Source: Ceratotherium simum simum (lineage: Eukaryota > Chordata > Mammalia > Perissodactyla > Rhinocerotidae). Taken from it: a stretch of 64,000 nt of DNA. The position numbers and the translations under genes were made by a program. The stretch spans positions 23,513,163 through 23,577,162 of the forward strand of contig NW_004454181.1 of NCBI RefSeq assembly GCF_000283155.1. Direction: 5' to 3'. How positions within the stretch are numbered: the stretch's first letter is position 1; each line of letters opens with the position of its first letter. The notes under the pieces were generated by a model. The model made no database searches. It saw nothing but the letters and a program-made list of their open reading frames with translations, and had not been told where the DNA came from. This document shows, piece after piece, positions 13,140 through 24,369 of this stretch.

Positions 13140-13630
13140 TAATAATATGCAGCAGCATTTACTGAGTTCACACACAGGGCACAGTGCTTTCCAATAGCTT
13201 TATCTCATTTTCTCCTCCCAACAACCCTGAGATTTTCATCCCTTTTGCACAGATGAGAAAAGTGAGGCTCAAAAAGATCATTTAAATTGCCCAGAGCCAG
13301 CCCTGATGGCCTAGCGGTTAAAGTTTGGCGAGCTCTGCTTCAGTGGCCCGAGTTCGGTTCCTGGGCGCGGAACCACATCACTCGTCTGTTAGTAGCCATG
13401 CTGTGGCAGCAGCTCACACAGAAGAACGAGAAGGACTTACAACCAGCAAGTACAACTATGTACTGGGGCTGTGGTGTGGGAAAAAAAAAAGAGAGAGAGA
13501 GGAAGATCGGCAACAGATGTTAGCTCAGGGCGAATCTTTCCCAGAAAAAAAAAAGAAAAAATTGCCCAGGTCACAGAGCTAGAAAAAGGGCAGCTGGCAT
13601 TTGAGTGCTAATCTGTCTGATTATAAGATT
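13140..13630 (-). mobile_element. MIR SINE split by an ERE
   Basis: The left part (to 13294) has TTTGCACAGATGAGAAAAGT. The right part (from 13559) has GGTCACAGAGCTAG and ATTTGAGTGCTAATCTGTCT. Rejoined across the ERE, they give one continuous reverse MIR. Confidence 0.78.
13295..13558 (+). mobile_element. ERE-type SINE inserted in a MIR
   Basis: Starts AGCCAGCCCTGATGGCCTAG and ends in two A-rich blocks. The target duplication AAATTGCCCAG is at 13284-13294 and 13559-13569. MIR sequence resumes directly on the other side. The SINE is diverged from the young ERE1 form. Confidence 0.88.
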
Positions 13631-13734
13631 TTCCAGAGCAAAATATTCCTCAAAGGAGTCTACATGCCCTCCAAGGTGTGTCCACAAATGAGGAAGATGT
13701 ACATGCATGTTCTATAATTCTAGAATCAGAGCTA

Positions 13735-13940
13735 ACTCATGTTGCACATGTGCTTGGCACTGTGCAAGGCCAGTCCTTCCAAATGACCTTATGAACTGGT
13801 GGCTAATAGTATCCTCTTTCTGCAGATTTGGGAACTGAGGCTCATAGACCTTAAGTAACTTATCCAAGGTCACTCAGCTACTAAGAAGCAAGGCTGGGCT
13901 TTAAACCCAGGTCAAATTCACCCCCAAGCCTGTGCTCTTA
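13735..13940 (-). mobile_element. MIR SINE
   Basis: TTGGCACTGTGCAAGGCCAG, GGGAACTGAGGCTCATAGAC and CAAGGTCACTCAGCTACTAA follow reverse MIR order. Confidence 0.75.
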
Positions 13941-14249
13941 ATAGAGTTTATTGTCCATCTCAGGACACTTTTGAGACCGAAAGGCACTATTAACACTTAT
14001 GCCAGGACAGCAGGCAGAAACAGGGATGCGCGGGCACCCCAGCTCCTGACCACTGGGTTCTCCCCATCCCTCAGGACCACTCTGAATCATGAGGACATGG
14101 AGAGGAAATCTGCTACAGCTGACAGCACCACCATTTTTATTATTACAGTGAACACTTATATTGCTCTTAGGAAGCATTTTAGGGAAGAGGTAAAGTCCTG
14201 TGGAAATGAGGCATTTGGGATTTGGGTGCTTGAGATTTTGAGGAAGGGG

Positions 14250-15680
14250 TGAATTTAATTGCCTCTGGAGTTGCTACAAGAAGTAGTCAAAGAGCAGCTG
14301 GCACTCTCCCCCCACCAACCCCCACTTTCCTTCCCCCACTGACTGCAGGCATCGGGTGAAAAGGAGAGATGGATTAAAAGAGTGTTCCAAGGAAATGGAG
14401 ATAAATGACTTTAGATCTGGTATGATAAGAAGACCAAGGAATATCTTAGATCCAGGAAAGAGACCAGATCATTATCAGCCTATTGCTTGAAACCACACAT
14501 ACCTCTAACTCAAAGCTAGCATCACATGGGGGCAATGCTGGTGGCTGTCTCCACTGGACACTTGGAGGCATGCTGGGGAGAATTTTCTGCATCAGAATTC
14601 TCAGCATTCTACCATTAGGGCCTTATCTCTTTGGGTAAAGGTTTCATTTCTCTAGGAGACCAGTTTTAAAAATAAACAACCATAGAATCATTTGAGTTCA
14701 TTATAAGTTATAAACATGGTAGAACTTATTACATCTCAGATTTCCTTTTGAATTTGATAGTTGGCCGGGATGTAGGAAGGGTAAGTTGTAATAGAGAAAT
14801 GGGCAGAGGGGAAGCTTCAGGACATGGGTTTTTGCCCAAGGAGCTTACCTTAGTGTGGGGTCCTGGGCAGCCAGGAGGCAGCAAAAAAGGCTTTGGGGCC
14901 TAAGTGGTGCCCAGCTGAGCAAGAGTGCTGGGGGAGAAGATGGCACTAGGAGGGCACTGCAGCCTTGATCATTCCAAGCTCCAGGGTAACGACCCTACAG
15001 AGAATGGCAGGGTCCTGGGAGTCAAAGTGGTACAAGGCAAAGAGGCTAGGGAGCCAGGACCCTGGGGTGCTGGGGTGGCTCTGCTGACGAGAGACTCGAG
15101 GCAAGTTAATCACCCCATGACGTCTCATCTACCAAGCATGAAACTTGGCTGAAAATGAAATAATTTCCAAGGTCTTTTTCAGCTCTAATACCAAATGCAA
15201 TTCTAGATTGTGTCGCTAAGTGAATCTTGCTGTGCCTACGTGGGTGGCTTAGAGCTAAGAGGCTCTTGACTGGAGTGCAGTCGTGATCCCAGCCACTGAT
15301 CTCTCCCCTCCACATTATCCCTTCGCCTTGCCTTAATTCTCTTGATGACTAAGGGAGCTCATCATCCTCTCCTTGTCCCATTTCTTCTTTTCCATCTATG
15401 TAGAGGGGCAGGAAAGAAGGGCCAGCAAGAGGGGAGGGTGGCTGGGCAGAGGCTTCTGGTAGGCTCTACCTCTCAGGGTCCCACCTTGGGGGGATCAGGA
15501 ACTGGCTCAAAGAGAACAGAGAAAAGTCAAGATCCTTGACTACCAACTATAGCAAAGGTAAAATCTTATCTGAAGAGGGCCCAAGGACTGATCACAAGGT
15601 TTACAGAAACACGCTAGTCACCGTCAGTGAGGACATTTAGCTACTCAGAGCTTCCATTTGTTCATCTTTAATGAGGAGTC
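14250..15680. other. intergenic, nothing recognised
   Basis: Mixed composition without a repeat I can name and without a plausible exon. Confidence 0.5.
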
Positions 15681-15689
15681 AGGGGTGGA

Positions 15690-15910
15690 CTAATGTTTAC
15701 TGGACATCTACTCTGACAGGAACTGGCTAGGTGCTCTGTGTTATCTCATTTAATCCTCACAACAACCCTTCAAGGGAAATATTATCTTCATTTTACAGAG
15801 GAAGGAACAACAGCTTAGAGAAGATAAACCATGTGCCCAAGTTTACATGGCTCAGCAGCAGCAAAGCTGGGATACACACCGGGTCTGTCTGACCCTAAAG
15901 CCCAAGGCTG
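15690..15910 (-). mobile_element. MIR SINE
   Basis: CATTTAATCCTCACAACAAC, TTTACAGAGGAAGGAACAAC and AAAGCTGGGATACACACCGG are typical. Confidence 0.78.
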
Positions 15911-15999
15911 GTCCAGCACATCGTGCTCCTATTTTACAAAGGAGCCAGATATCGGTGTCCCTCTAGCTCACTCAACAGGCTCTGGTGCGGGAGGAGGGA

Positions 16000-16160
16000 G
16001 AAGGGGGCAGACTGCTTGGGTCCAAATCTCATTTTTCAGCCTGTCACTTGGGGCAAGTTACTTACTCTCTTTGAGCCTTTGAGTTTCCTCATCTATATAA
16101 TGGAGGATTAGAATAGCTCTTACTTCATAGATTTGTTGTAAGGATTAAATGAAATTAAGT
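16000..16160 (+). mobile_element. MIR SINE
   Basis: CACTTGGGGCAAGTTACTTA, TTTCCTCATCTATATAATGG and TTGTTGTAAGGATTAAATGA are MIR in forward order. It is arranged tail to tail with the MIR at 15690. Confidence 0.75.
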
Positions 16161-17125
16161 GTGTCATGGGTTTACTGGCCAGAGGCAAGGGGTCTATACT
16201 TTTTATGTATTATTATTATTGATATTATTCTTAAATTGTATGCAAACCACATGCAAATAAACCTGTGGCTCCCCTGAATTCCACAGCTGAGTGGGGTCTT
16301 CTGATAAATGCCTGCTGGCTTCAAGTGCCATTTGTGAAAGCTAAGAAGTCATCTCCACCCTCATCAGAAAAACCATCCTGACATTTGGATGGTCCACAAG
16401 GAGCTCTCAGTGTTTCATCATTTGATCAGCCCAACTAAGCTGTGAGGTAGGGAACACAGATGTGGTCACCACTTTCTTCAGGGAATCACACAGCTGGATG
16501 TGGGACAGAGCCTTTTTTTTTTAAACTCCCAAGGCCAGAACTTTTATATTCTGTGTCAGAGAGAATGGAAATGAGTTCTCTTGGAGCTTACAGGTGTATG
16601 CATGTGTGTATGTATGTACATACATGTGGATAGATAGATGGCTATAGTAATGAGGAAAGAAGAAAGAGAGAGCCTTGGAACCTCCCAGATTCAAGAAGGC
16701 ATATATTCAAGCTAGGCTCCTCACCTATCCCCTCTGGAATTCTTGCGAATTTGGTTTCTGGACTTGAACTTGGAGTGACTACCACTCTATCTAATTCCGT
16801 CCTGGGCTGTGTCTACCTGACCAGACCAAGTTCATTCCTTCCCCTCAGCCTTTCCCCAGGAGCTAGTGTCCATCAAATCCCATTGGGGACTTGTTCAAAT
16901 GCTTTCACCCTGATGTGTTCTCTTCCAAAAGCTTACTGGATATGGGCTGCAGCTGATCTCCAGGAGTGGCTTGGCTTGGTGTTGGGCACCGGTTTTAGGA
17001 GGCGATAATAAACACGTTTCCACTTCCCAGCTGGGCGGGCTTGACCACCCAGGATTCTATGTTGGCTGGGTTGGTGGTGAGAGGAACAGCAGCCGCGAGC
17101 CTTCCTTTCCATTCTGCGGCGCAAC

Positions 17126-17143
17126 AGCGGCCTCTGGTGGCCA
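17126..17143 (-). promoter_or_regulatory. candidate CTCF site
   Basis: The minus strand reads TGGCCACCAGAGGCCGCT, which matches the long CTCF consensus at 17 of 18 positions. The exception is a C where the core prefers G. It lies in a small GC-richer, repeat-free patch (about 17.0-17.2 kb) of the intergenic region. Confidence 0.45.
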
Positions 17144-17660
17144 TCCACAGAACTACAGCCACTCGTGCCTGGTCTCGCAATAAGTTTCTGGGTATTCTTC
17201 CGTATTTCTGTTTATATTTAAGACCTACTGTACGCTAGCCATAATTCTAGACACTAGGGACATAGTGAAATAAACAAGGTCCTTTCCCACATAGATTTAC
17301 ACTTTGGTGTGTGTATGGGGGACAGAAAATATACATACATACGTGTGTAAATATATATCGGATGTTCAGAAGAACTATGGAAAAATTAAGCAGGGAAGAG
17401 CAGTAGGGAGAGGGAGGAGGGTAACACTTTTCAATAAGGTGGTCAGAAGAGCCTCGCTGATAGGGTGACATCTAAGAGGGACTTGAGAGTGTTGAGGGAG
17501 TGATGTCCAGGTGGGTGAAACAGCAAGGATGAAAGGCCTTGAAGCGACAGGGCACCTGGCCTGTTTTGAACAACAAAAAGGCCAGCTTGGCTGGAACAGC
17601 CTGAGTGAGGGAAGAGCAGCGGATGCTGTATGAGAGGTTGTGGGGCCAGATCACGTAAGG

Positions 17661-17842
17661 CACTGGGACTCATAGTGTGGTCCCCAGCCCAGCAGTGTCA
17701 GCATCACCTGGGAACTTAGACATGCAGATGGTCGGGCCCTGCCCCAGATTCCCTGAGTCAGAAGCTCTGGAGTGAGTCCCAGCAGTCTGTTTTAACAAGC
17801 CCTCCAGCTGAGTCTGATGCTGCTACAGACTGAGAACCACTG
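17661..17842 (+). mobile_element. MER5A-type hAT MITE
   Basis: Contains GTGTGGTCCCCAGCCC, the GCATCACCTGGGAACTTAGA block and a TGAGAACCACTG end. A diverged 8-bp duplication (ACGTAAGG/ATGCGAGG) flanks it at 17653-17660 and 17843-17850. It is inserted in an older repeat. Confidence 0.82.
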
Positions 17843-17954
17843 ATGCGAGGCCTCATAGGCCGTGTGGGGACTCGGACTTTTATTCCGAGATGAGGAGCCA
17901 TTGGAAGTTTTGGGACAGAGGAGTGACATGATCTGACTTAAAAACAAAAAAATG

Positions 17955-18065
17955 CACTTGTGCCCTGGTCCTACCCCCACAGATTCCAATTTAATTAGTC
18001 TGAGTTATGGCCTAGGCACTGGAAATTCTAAAACTCTCCTGGTAATTCTAATGCTCAGCCAACAG
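17955..18065 (+). mobile_element. MER5-related MITE fragment
   Basis: The stretch around AGATTCCAATTTAATTAGTC and TGGTAATTCTAATGCTCAGC matches the MER5/MER20 3' region. It is a second insertion in the same old repeat. Confidence 0.55.
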
Positions 18066-19009
18066 GGAGGTCACTCTGGCTTCTGGGCTGAGAATAGGCC
18101 GAAGGGGGAGCTCAGCTGGGAGGCTACTGCTGTAATCCAGGTGAGGAATGATGCTGGCTTAGACCACAGTGGAAGCAGTGAGATGTGGTCAGATTCTGGG
18201 TATATTTTGAAGGTAGAACTATCCAGATTTTCTGATAGATTCAATGCAGGGTGTAAGAGAAAGTGAGAAGTCAGGATGACTCCCAGGTTTTTACCCTGAG
18301 CAACTGGAAGGATGTGGTTTCCATTTGCTATGGTGGGGAAGACTGTGGGAGGAACAGGTTCCCCAGGGAGGGGAATCGGGTGCTCGGTTTTGAACATGTT
18401 AAGTTTGCAATGTCTATTTGAGATCCACGTGGAGATGCTGAATAGGTTCAGGGAGACCTGAATAGGCCAGGCGGACATTTAGGTTTGTGAGCCATCAGGG
18501 ATAGATGGTGTTTAAAGCCATAGGCTGGATGAGATCACCTTAGGGAGGGAGTGTAGATAAAAAGAGACATTTGAGGAAGCCTTAGGGGCACTCCAATTTA
18601 GGAAGGAAGTAGGAAGAGAACCAAGAGCCAGTGGTGTCCCAGGATCCCAAGTGAAAACGTATTTCAAGAAGGAGGATTGGTCAACTGTCACAAGCAGCTG
18701 ACCAGTCAAGTAAGATGAGAACTGCCCACTGGATTCAGCAGCATCTAGGTCACGGGGGACCACAATGACAGAGAACAGTGTCAGTGGAGGGATTGGGAGA
18801 GGGGCAAAGGCCTGTGTGTAGAACGGGAAGAGAGGAATTGGAGACACAGAGGATAAACAATTGTTTAGCAAAATTTTGCTGTAAAGGGAGGGTGTTGGAG
18901 GAGAATAGGGTCAAGAAAGGTCTTTTTTTTTAATATGAGAGAAATAACACATTTCTATTTTTGTTGGGAAAGATATTCCAGCACGGGGAAAAAATTAGTA
19001 GATATTTTA

Positions 19010-19280
19010 ATAATAACAAACACTTATTAAGCACATTTTTATGCTCCTGGCACTGTGTTTAATGTCGCACATGAATTATTTTCCTCACAACATTTTCTCC
19101 TCACCACAATCCTATGTGGAGGTCTATTTTATCTCCAATTTATAGACAAAGAAGCCTGAGCTGAAAAATGAACTAATGTTTCCAAAGGCACACAGCCAAT
19201 AAGATGGGAGAGGTTCCATCCTGGAATTGCCTCAGATCAAGAGCCCTTGACTCCTGCTCTGTAAAGCCCAGCCATCAGGT
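19010..19280 (-). mobile_element. MIR SINE
   Basis: CTCCTGGCACTGTGTTTAAT, TATAGACAAAGAAGCCTGAG and GGCACACAGCCAATAAGATG are in reverse MIR order. Confidence 0.65.
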
Positions 19281-19767
19281 TTCCTGCATGTGGGATGCCA
19301 TTTTAAATGCTTGAATTTTTGGTGCTCAGCTAGAAGGGATGAAATAACTGAGAAGAGTACCAAAGAAACCGACAATCAATTAAAAGTAATCATGACTACA
19401 GCACTGTTATGAAGTCTCCCAATTATAACTGGGAGAAAAGCTTTCGATTATCTCACTCTTTACTCTGTCACTCCCAACATGATGTTGCTGCTGCACAGGA
19501 CAGTTTGCCGCCTGGAACATCCTGGCTGCTCAACCTGGCCATGCTCGTCCCGTGGTACCTATCTGCAAGGCACAGTCTCACAGTTTCCATTAAACACGTT
19601 TCCTTCCTTTGTTGCCAGCCTTGATGCTTAGATGTACTCCCTACCTCTTCCTCACAGAGCGCCCCTCTCTGCACCAGGCTGCATGACATCTCCAGCTCGG
19701 TATCTGCTGATAGACCCTGCTCTAACAGTCCATATTCTTGGTAGATAAAAGGAAATAACATCTGTAC

Positions 19768-20214
19768 TGGGTTGAATAGTGTCCCCCCAAACTTCATGTC
19801 CACCGGAACCTCAGAACGTGACCTTATTTGGAAATGGGTCTTTGCAGGTGTAACTGCAAAGTTACAGATGAGTCATACTGCATTAGGGTGGGCCCTACTC
19901 CAATGACTGCTGTCCTTATAAAAAGAGAGAACAAAGACACAGACAGACCCTCAGGGAGAATGCCATGTGACCACGGAATCAGTGATCAGAGAGAGGCAGC
20001 TACAAGCCCAGGAACGCCAAGGATTGCTGGCAACATCAGATGCATGGAAGAGGCAAGGAAGGATCCTTCTACAGAGGCTTCAGAGAGAGCATGGTCCCGC
20101 TGACACCTTAATTTCAGACTTCTAGCTTCCAGAACTGTGAGAGAATAAATTTCTGTTGTCTTAAACCACCACATTTGTCGTAATTTGTTATGGCAACCCA
20201 AGAAAACGAATACA
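19768..20214 (+). mobile_element. MLT1-type solo LTR (ERVL-MaLR)
   Basis: Begins TGGGTTGAATAGTGTCCCCC and ends AAACGAATACA. It carries the family's CCTTATTTGGAAATGGGTC stretch and a CCAGAACTGTGAG...AATAAATTTCTG 3' region. Flanked by GTAC at 19764-19767 and 20215-20218. Confidence 0.82.
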
Positions 20215-20474
20215 GTACCCATTGGTCAGAACTTGGCAGTACACCTTTGAAGGATTTTGTGGTACCCGCATGTGCCATGAACATCAATTAGTGCTGCACT
20301 GCACTGAGATCACCATTAAGAATGCATTAAGGAAAGGCACAGAATGATACATCTGGGAGGATCCTCGGAGATAATGCAGTTCAGCTAGTTTATTTTAAAG
20401 ACGTGGAAGGTAAAGTCCAAGGAGGACAAGAAGCTTGTCCAAGGTCACATGACTATTTAATTGCAGGTGCCATA

Positions 20475-20578
20475 TCTGTTTGGTTCACACTGCATCCTCT
20501 GTAACCTGGATCCCTGCCTGGTACCCAGCAGGTACTCAATAAACATTTGTTGAATGAAAAAATGAAAGAATGAATGGA
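20475..20578 (+). mobile_element. L2-type 3' end
   Basis: GTACCCAGCAGGTACTCAAT and AACATTTGTTGAATGAAAAA are a classic L2 terminus. Confidence 0.65.
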
Positions 20579-21224
20579 ACCTAAATGCCTGATCTCCAGC
20601 TCAGGGTTCCTTCAAATCATGTTCTCATGGCTTGCTAAGATTAAAACCAACACTACTTTGTTTAAACTGGCAATTCCTTTTCTCCAAATGCCCAGATTAA
20701 CACCTAGCAGCTGTGAATTGATTTTTGCTGTTGAAAATGTCAAAGCTTCTTGGAGATCTAGCCAGAGAAAATTTCTAATATTGAAGCATAATGCTTTGTA
20801 GTTCTTCCTTTTCCACCTAAACAGGACTTTCCTGTTCCATGGACATTCCTTTCAAATAAATGACTGAGTATCCTAAAAATTGTGCCACTTAAAATTCACT
20901 AATATTATACCAACCCATTGACTCTATTTATATTTAGCCTCAGGCCTTGGAGATAAATTCTTGATTGGTTGTTCACAAGGATAAATGCAATATGAATAAT
21001 AGCCACCATTTATCAGGTAACTATGCTGTGTCAGATATTCATTAAACACTTTGCTACGTTACCACCAATCTTCACAATAAAGATTAATGACACCTTTCAA
21101 GATATTGATTGTACCTATGTTGTCCAATAAGGCAGCCACTAGCCCTGGAAGGAGCTCTTTTTGGAAGTCTGACATTAGCAGTGATGGGCCAATGGCCTGG
21201 TGAACACATAGAAATGTGCTATTC

Positions 21225-21790
21225 TGGGTTTTAAAACTTCTAAGAATTTATCTCACAGACAAAGTCCCTCAAGTGTGCAAAGACATGTGTCCAGAGGTAT
21301 TTGTTATGGAAATGTTTGTAATCGCAAAAACTGGAAACACCTAAAATGCCCATCAAAAGGGATTGATTGAATGGTACATTCCATTAACAGAATGCCAGAA
21401 AGCCACTCAGAAGGATGAGGCAGATCTATAGGCATCCCTATGGAAAAATGTCCAAGATACAGGGTCTGAACAGTATGGTCTCATTTGTGTAAAATAAATA
21501 CAATGATATAAAATACATATAGGAAGGAAGGTGGGAAAGAAGGAAGGTATAATCTTATTCGTGTAAAATAAAGACAATTACGTAGAATATATATAGAAAG
21601 AAAGGAAGGGAGGAGGGAAGACATTTCTGGAAGAACATATAAAATACTGCTAATATATGGGGAGTATAATTGGAGAGCAGGGGGTGGGAAGCAAAGAAAA
21701 GATTGTTTCTTTTTTTAACCTAAAAAACTTGTATACTCTCCATATTTTTAAACAATGTGCATGTATTAAACTTATCATTTAAAACCCAGT
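21225..21790 (+). mobile_element. old LINE-1 3' end
   Basis: Contains AAAACTGGAAACACCTAAAA, ATGCCCATCAAAAGGGATTG and a GTCCAAGATACAGG region typical of mammalian L1 3' ends. It includes an internal direct duplication at 21478-21620 (see findings). Confidence 0.7.
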
Positions 21791-22259
21791 TATTTAAGAA
21801 TAATAAGAAAAATAGAGGGTATGTGACTTGTTATTAACACCCTTGGGGTCTGCAAAGAGACCACAAAGAAACCATGCAAGCTTATTTCTGCACTGATGCT
21901 CAGAAATTAAGAAAACATTGGCTCTTAGCAGAATTTATACTGATACATGCAAGCTCATGTTAATAACATGCTGAGAATAGAGAGACTAGCAGCACTGAAC
22001 ACATTCGCAACAGAGCTTGGCCAAGCTGTTAGAGGAAAGATATTCCAAAGCGCAAATGTTGGACAGATGGATGGTGCAAGATGCTTTCCAAAATGTTACT
22101 AAGTCTCAAAAGGATACAGAAAAATGTAATATGTAGCATGAGTTCTTAATTCATAAGGGGCCTCTTTTTTCCTGAAGGAAACATTTATTTCCAAATTCTT
22201 TCTCTTGCTTTAGCAGGCTAATATGTGAGCCATCAGATGTTAAGCTATAAAATTACAGA

Positions 22260-22450
22260 ATGATCTAAATATTTACTGATTGCTTTCTCTGTGTGGGGCG
22301 TTATTGTCCTCACAACCACCCGCTGAGATAGGGTTTTCACAAATAGGTAAACTGATGTTTAAAGAAGTGAAGTAACCTGTCCAAGGTCACTTGGGGAGTA
22401 GGTGGTGGGGCCCTCTTTGAGACTCCTGCCTGCTAAGCTATCTGTATCTC
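22260..22450 (-). mobile_element. MIR SINE
   Basis: ACTGATTGCTTTCTCTGTGT, AATAGGTAAACTGATGTTTA and GTCCAAGGTCACTTGGGG fit MIR. Confidence 0.6.
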
Positions 22451-22915
22451 AGCATTCCAGAGAAGGGGGGGCCCCCTTGGGCATCATCTAATCCTGGAGG
22501 AGAGGAAACTGAGGTCCATGCAGGCAGAGACTTCCCCAAGGCCAGGGTCCAGGGAGTGGAACTCAGGTCTCGGTTCCCAGTGCATGTTCATCTGCCCTAG
22601 CAAACTTCTCCCTAGGCCTTGGGTATATAACAAGAGTTTCAGACAATGCTGAACTGAATTAAACTGGCTTCTTCCATGTGCAATACCGTTATAGGCCTCC
22701 GATCATGAGGCTCCCTTCTGAAACCTGCACTTCCCAAACCTGGATAGCCACGTCGCTGATTTTCGCTCTATCCCTGAGCCCCTGAGCACCACCTGTCAAT
22801 TCCACAGTTTGTGGGGTGTGGACTACTGTGGTACCACTTATTTTAACTTTGTCTAAGCCATAAATATGTGTGAAAGCACAGGTTTTGTGGTTACTTAATT
22901 TTCTTCTAACACATA

Positions 22916-23209
22916 ATTTTTTTTTTTTTTTTGTGAGGAAGATCAGCCCTGAGCTAACATCCATGCTAATCCTCCTCTTTTTGCTGAGGAAGACCGGCTC
23001 TGAGCTAACATCTATTGCCAATCCTCCTCCTTTTTTTTCCCCAAAGCCCCAGTAGATAGTTGTATGTCGTAGCTGCACATCCCTCTAGTTGCTGTATGTG
23101 GGACGCGGCCTCAGCATGGCCGGAGAGGCGGTGCGTCGGTGCGCGCCCGGGATCTGAACCCCGGCCACCAGCAGCGGCGCACTTAACCGCCAAGCCACGG
23201 GGCTGGCCC
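22916..23209 (-). mobile_element. ERE-type SINE with doubled 3' module
   Basis: Reverse orientation. Flanked by CTAACACATA at 22906-22915 and 23210-23219. Two similar GAGCTAACATC-containing modules occur in tandem at about 22950 and 23000. Confidence 0.9.
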
Positions 23210-23224
23210 CTAACACATATTTTG

Positions 23225-23690
23225 AAGTGTCATGCTGATCACGTTACTCCCCTCTTTAAAAGCATTTCATTTGCTTTTGGAATGAAGACTCAAATTCCTA
23301 GCCTGGGCCCATGGGAGGAGGGGTCAGCAATCTGGCCCCGTCAACTCTGCAGCTTCATCAGGAGCCATGCTGGTCTTTTGTCTGCCCAAATGCACCAAGG
23401 CTCTCACCGTTCACACCCTCTGCACAGGCTTTTCCATCTGCCTAGAACGTTCTTCCCCTGAGCAACTCATTTGTAGGAATCAGCTTAAAGGCCATTTCTT
23501 TGGGGAGGCTTTCCCAAGCCCCAGGGTGGGCCTTCGAGATTCTTGTCACACTTGTACTTACTTGATCACTATAATCTTCCCCAGCAGATTGGGGGCTCCA
23601 AGAGGGCAGGGACCACAGTCCTCTTGTTTCTCACTCTGCGAATAGTCCTCAGTAGCCAGCCTGCAGGTGCTAGGTGCCCTACCTGTCAAT
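23225..23690 (+). mobile_element. L2 LINE 3' fragment
   Basis: Shows the L2 order: GAATGAAGACTCAAATTCCT, CTGCACAGGCTTTTCCATCT, a GGGAGGCTTTCCC block, then GGGGGCTCCAAGAGGGCAGG. It directly follows the ERE at 22916-23209. Confidence 0.75.
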
Positions 23691-24369
23691 TAAACACATG
23701 AGAAAAGAGAGAAAAACCTATGCAATACACATAAAAGATTCCAGAAAAGCATAACACTTCTACACATGCATGATTTCAGTTTATCACTATTTTATACCCA
23801 AACATAATAATGTAAGCTTATAATGATGTTCCCAAGTTATTGACAAAAGGCTCTGTCCAGTGTGCTGCCAGAGGAAGTGGCCCTGACATTCATTTGAGCA
23901 CTATTTCCATTAGAAGGGTCAAATTGAAAAAAATCTTTTTACAATGGGAACATGAACTATCTGAAACAACAAAACACTTAGCAAAATGTCTATTGATGCC
24001 GGATAAACAAAGTGTTACTCTACTTTGAATTAATGTAAGCTGTATTTATGAATTTTTATATTACAAATGGGTACATTTCATTTTCCCCCCTCTTAGTCCT
24101 CAGGAGGTTCACGGGTAATAAAACAAATGAATTTCTTTCTCCATTAGCCTGTCATTGCCACTTACAAATGGCTCCTTGCCCACACACTCCAATATTTTTC
24201 TCATAATAAGTGGTAAAGCCTTCAGCCTTCTTATTTATCTTAACCACCTCCCTTGTATTCCAGAAGAGACAAGTAGTATATCATCTTCCATCTACATCAG
24301 GGAAGCAGGTAAATTGAGGCAAAAATGCTAAATGATCTCTTTAAATTCACACAATTAATCAGTATTCAC

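Larger units (their letters stand above)
17205..18770 (+). repeat. ancient mid-repetitive element, copy A (family not assigned)
   Basis: Apart from the MER5 insertions at 17661 and 17955, this stretch reads as one old repeat. It has GGAGTGACATGATCTGACTT, GATGACTCCCAGGTTTTTAC, GAACATGTTAAGTTTGCAAT and GGCTGGATGAGATCACCTTA in order. The copy at 24370-25990 shares the same order. I recognise it as a common eutherian repeat but cannot name it. Confidence 0.6.
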
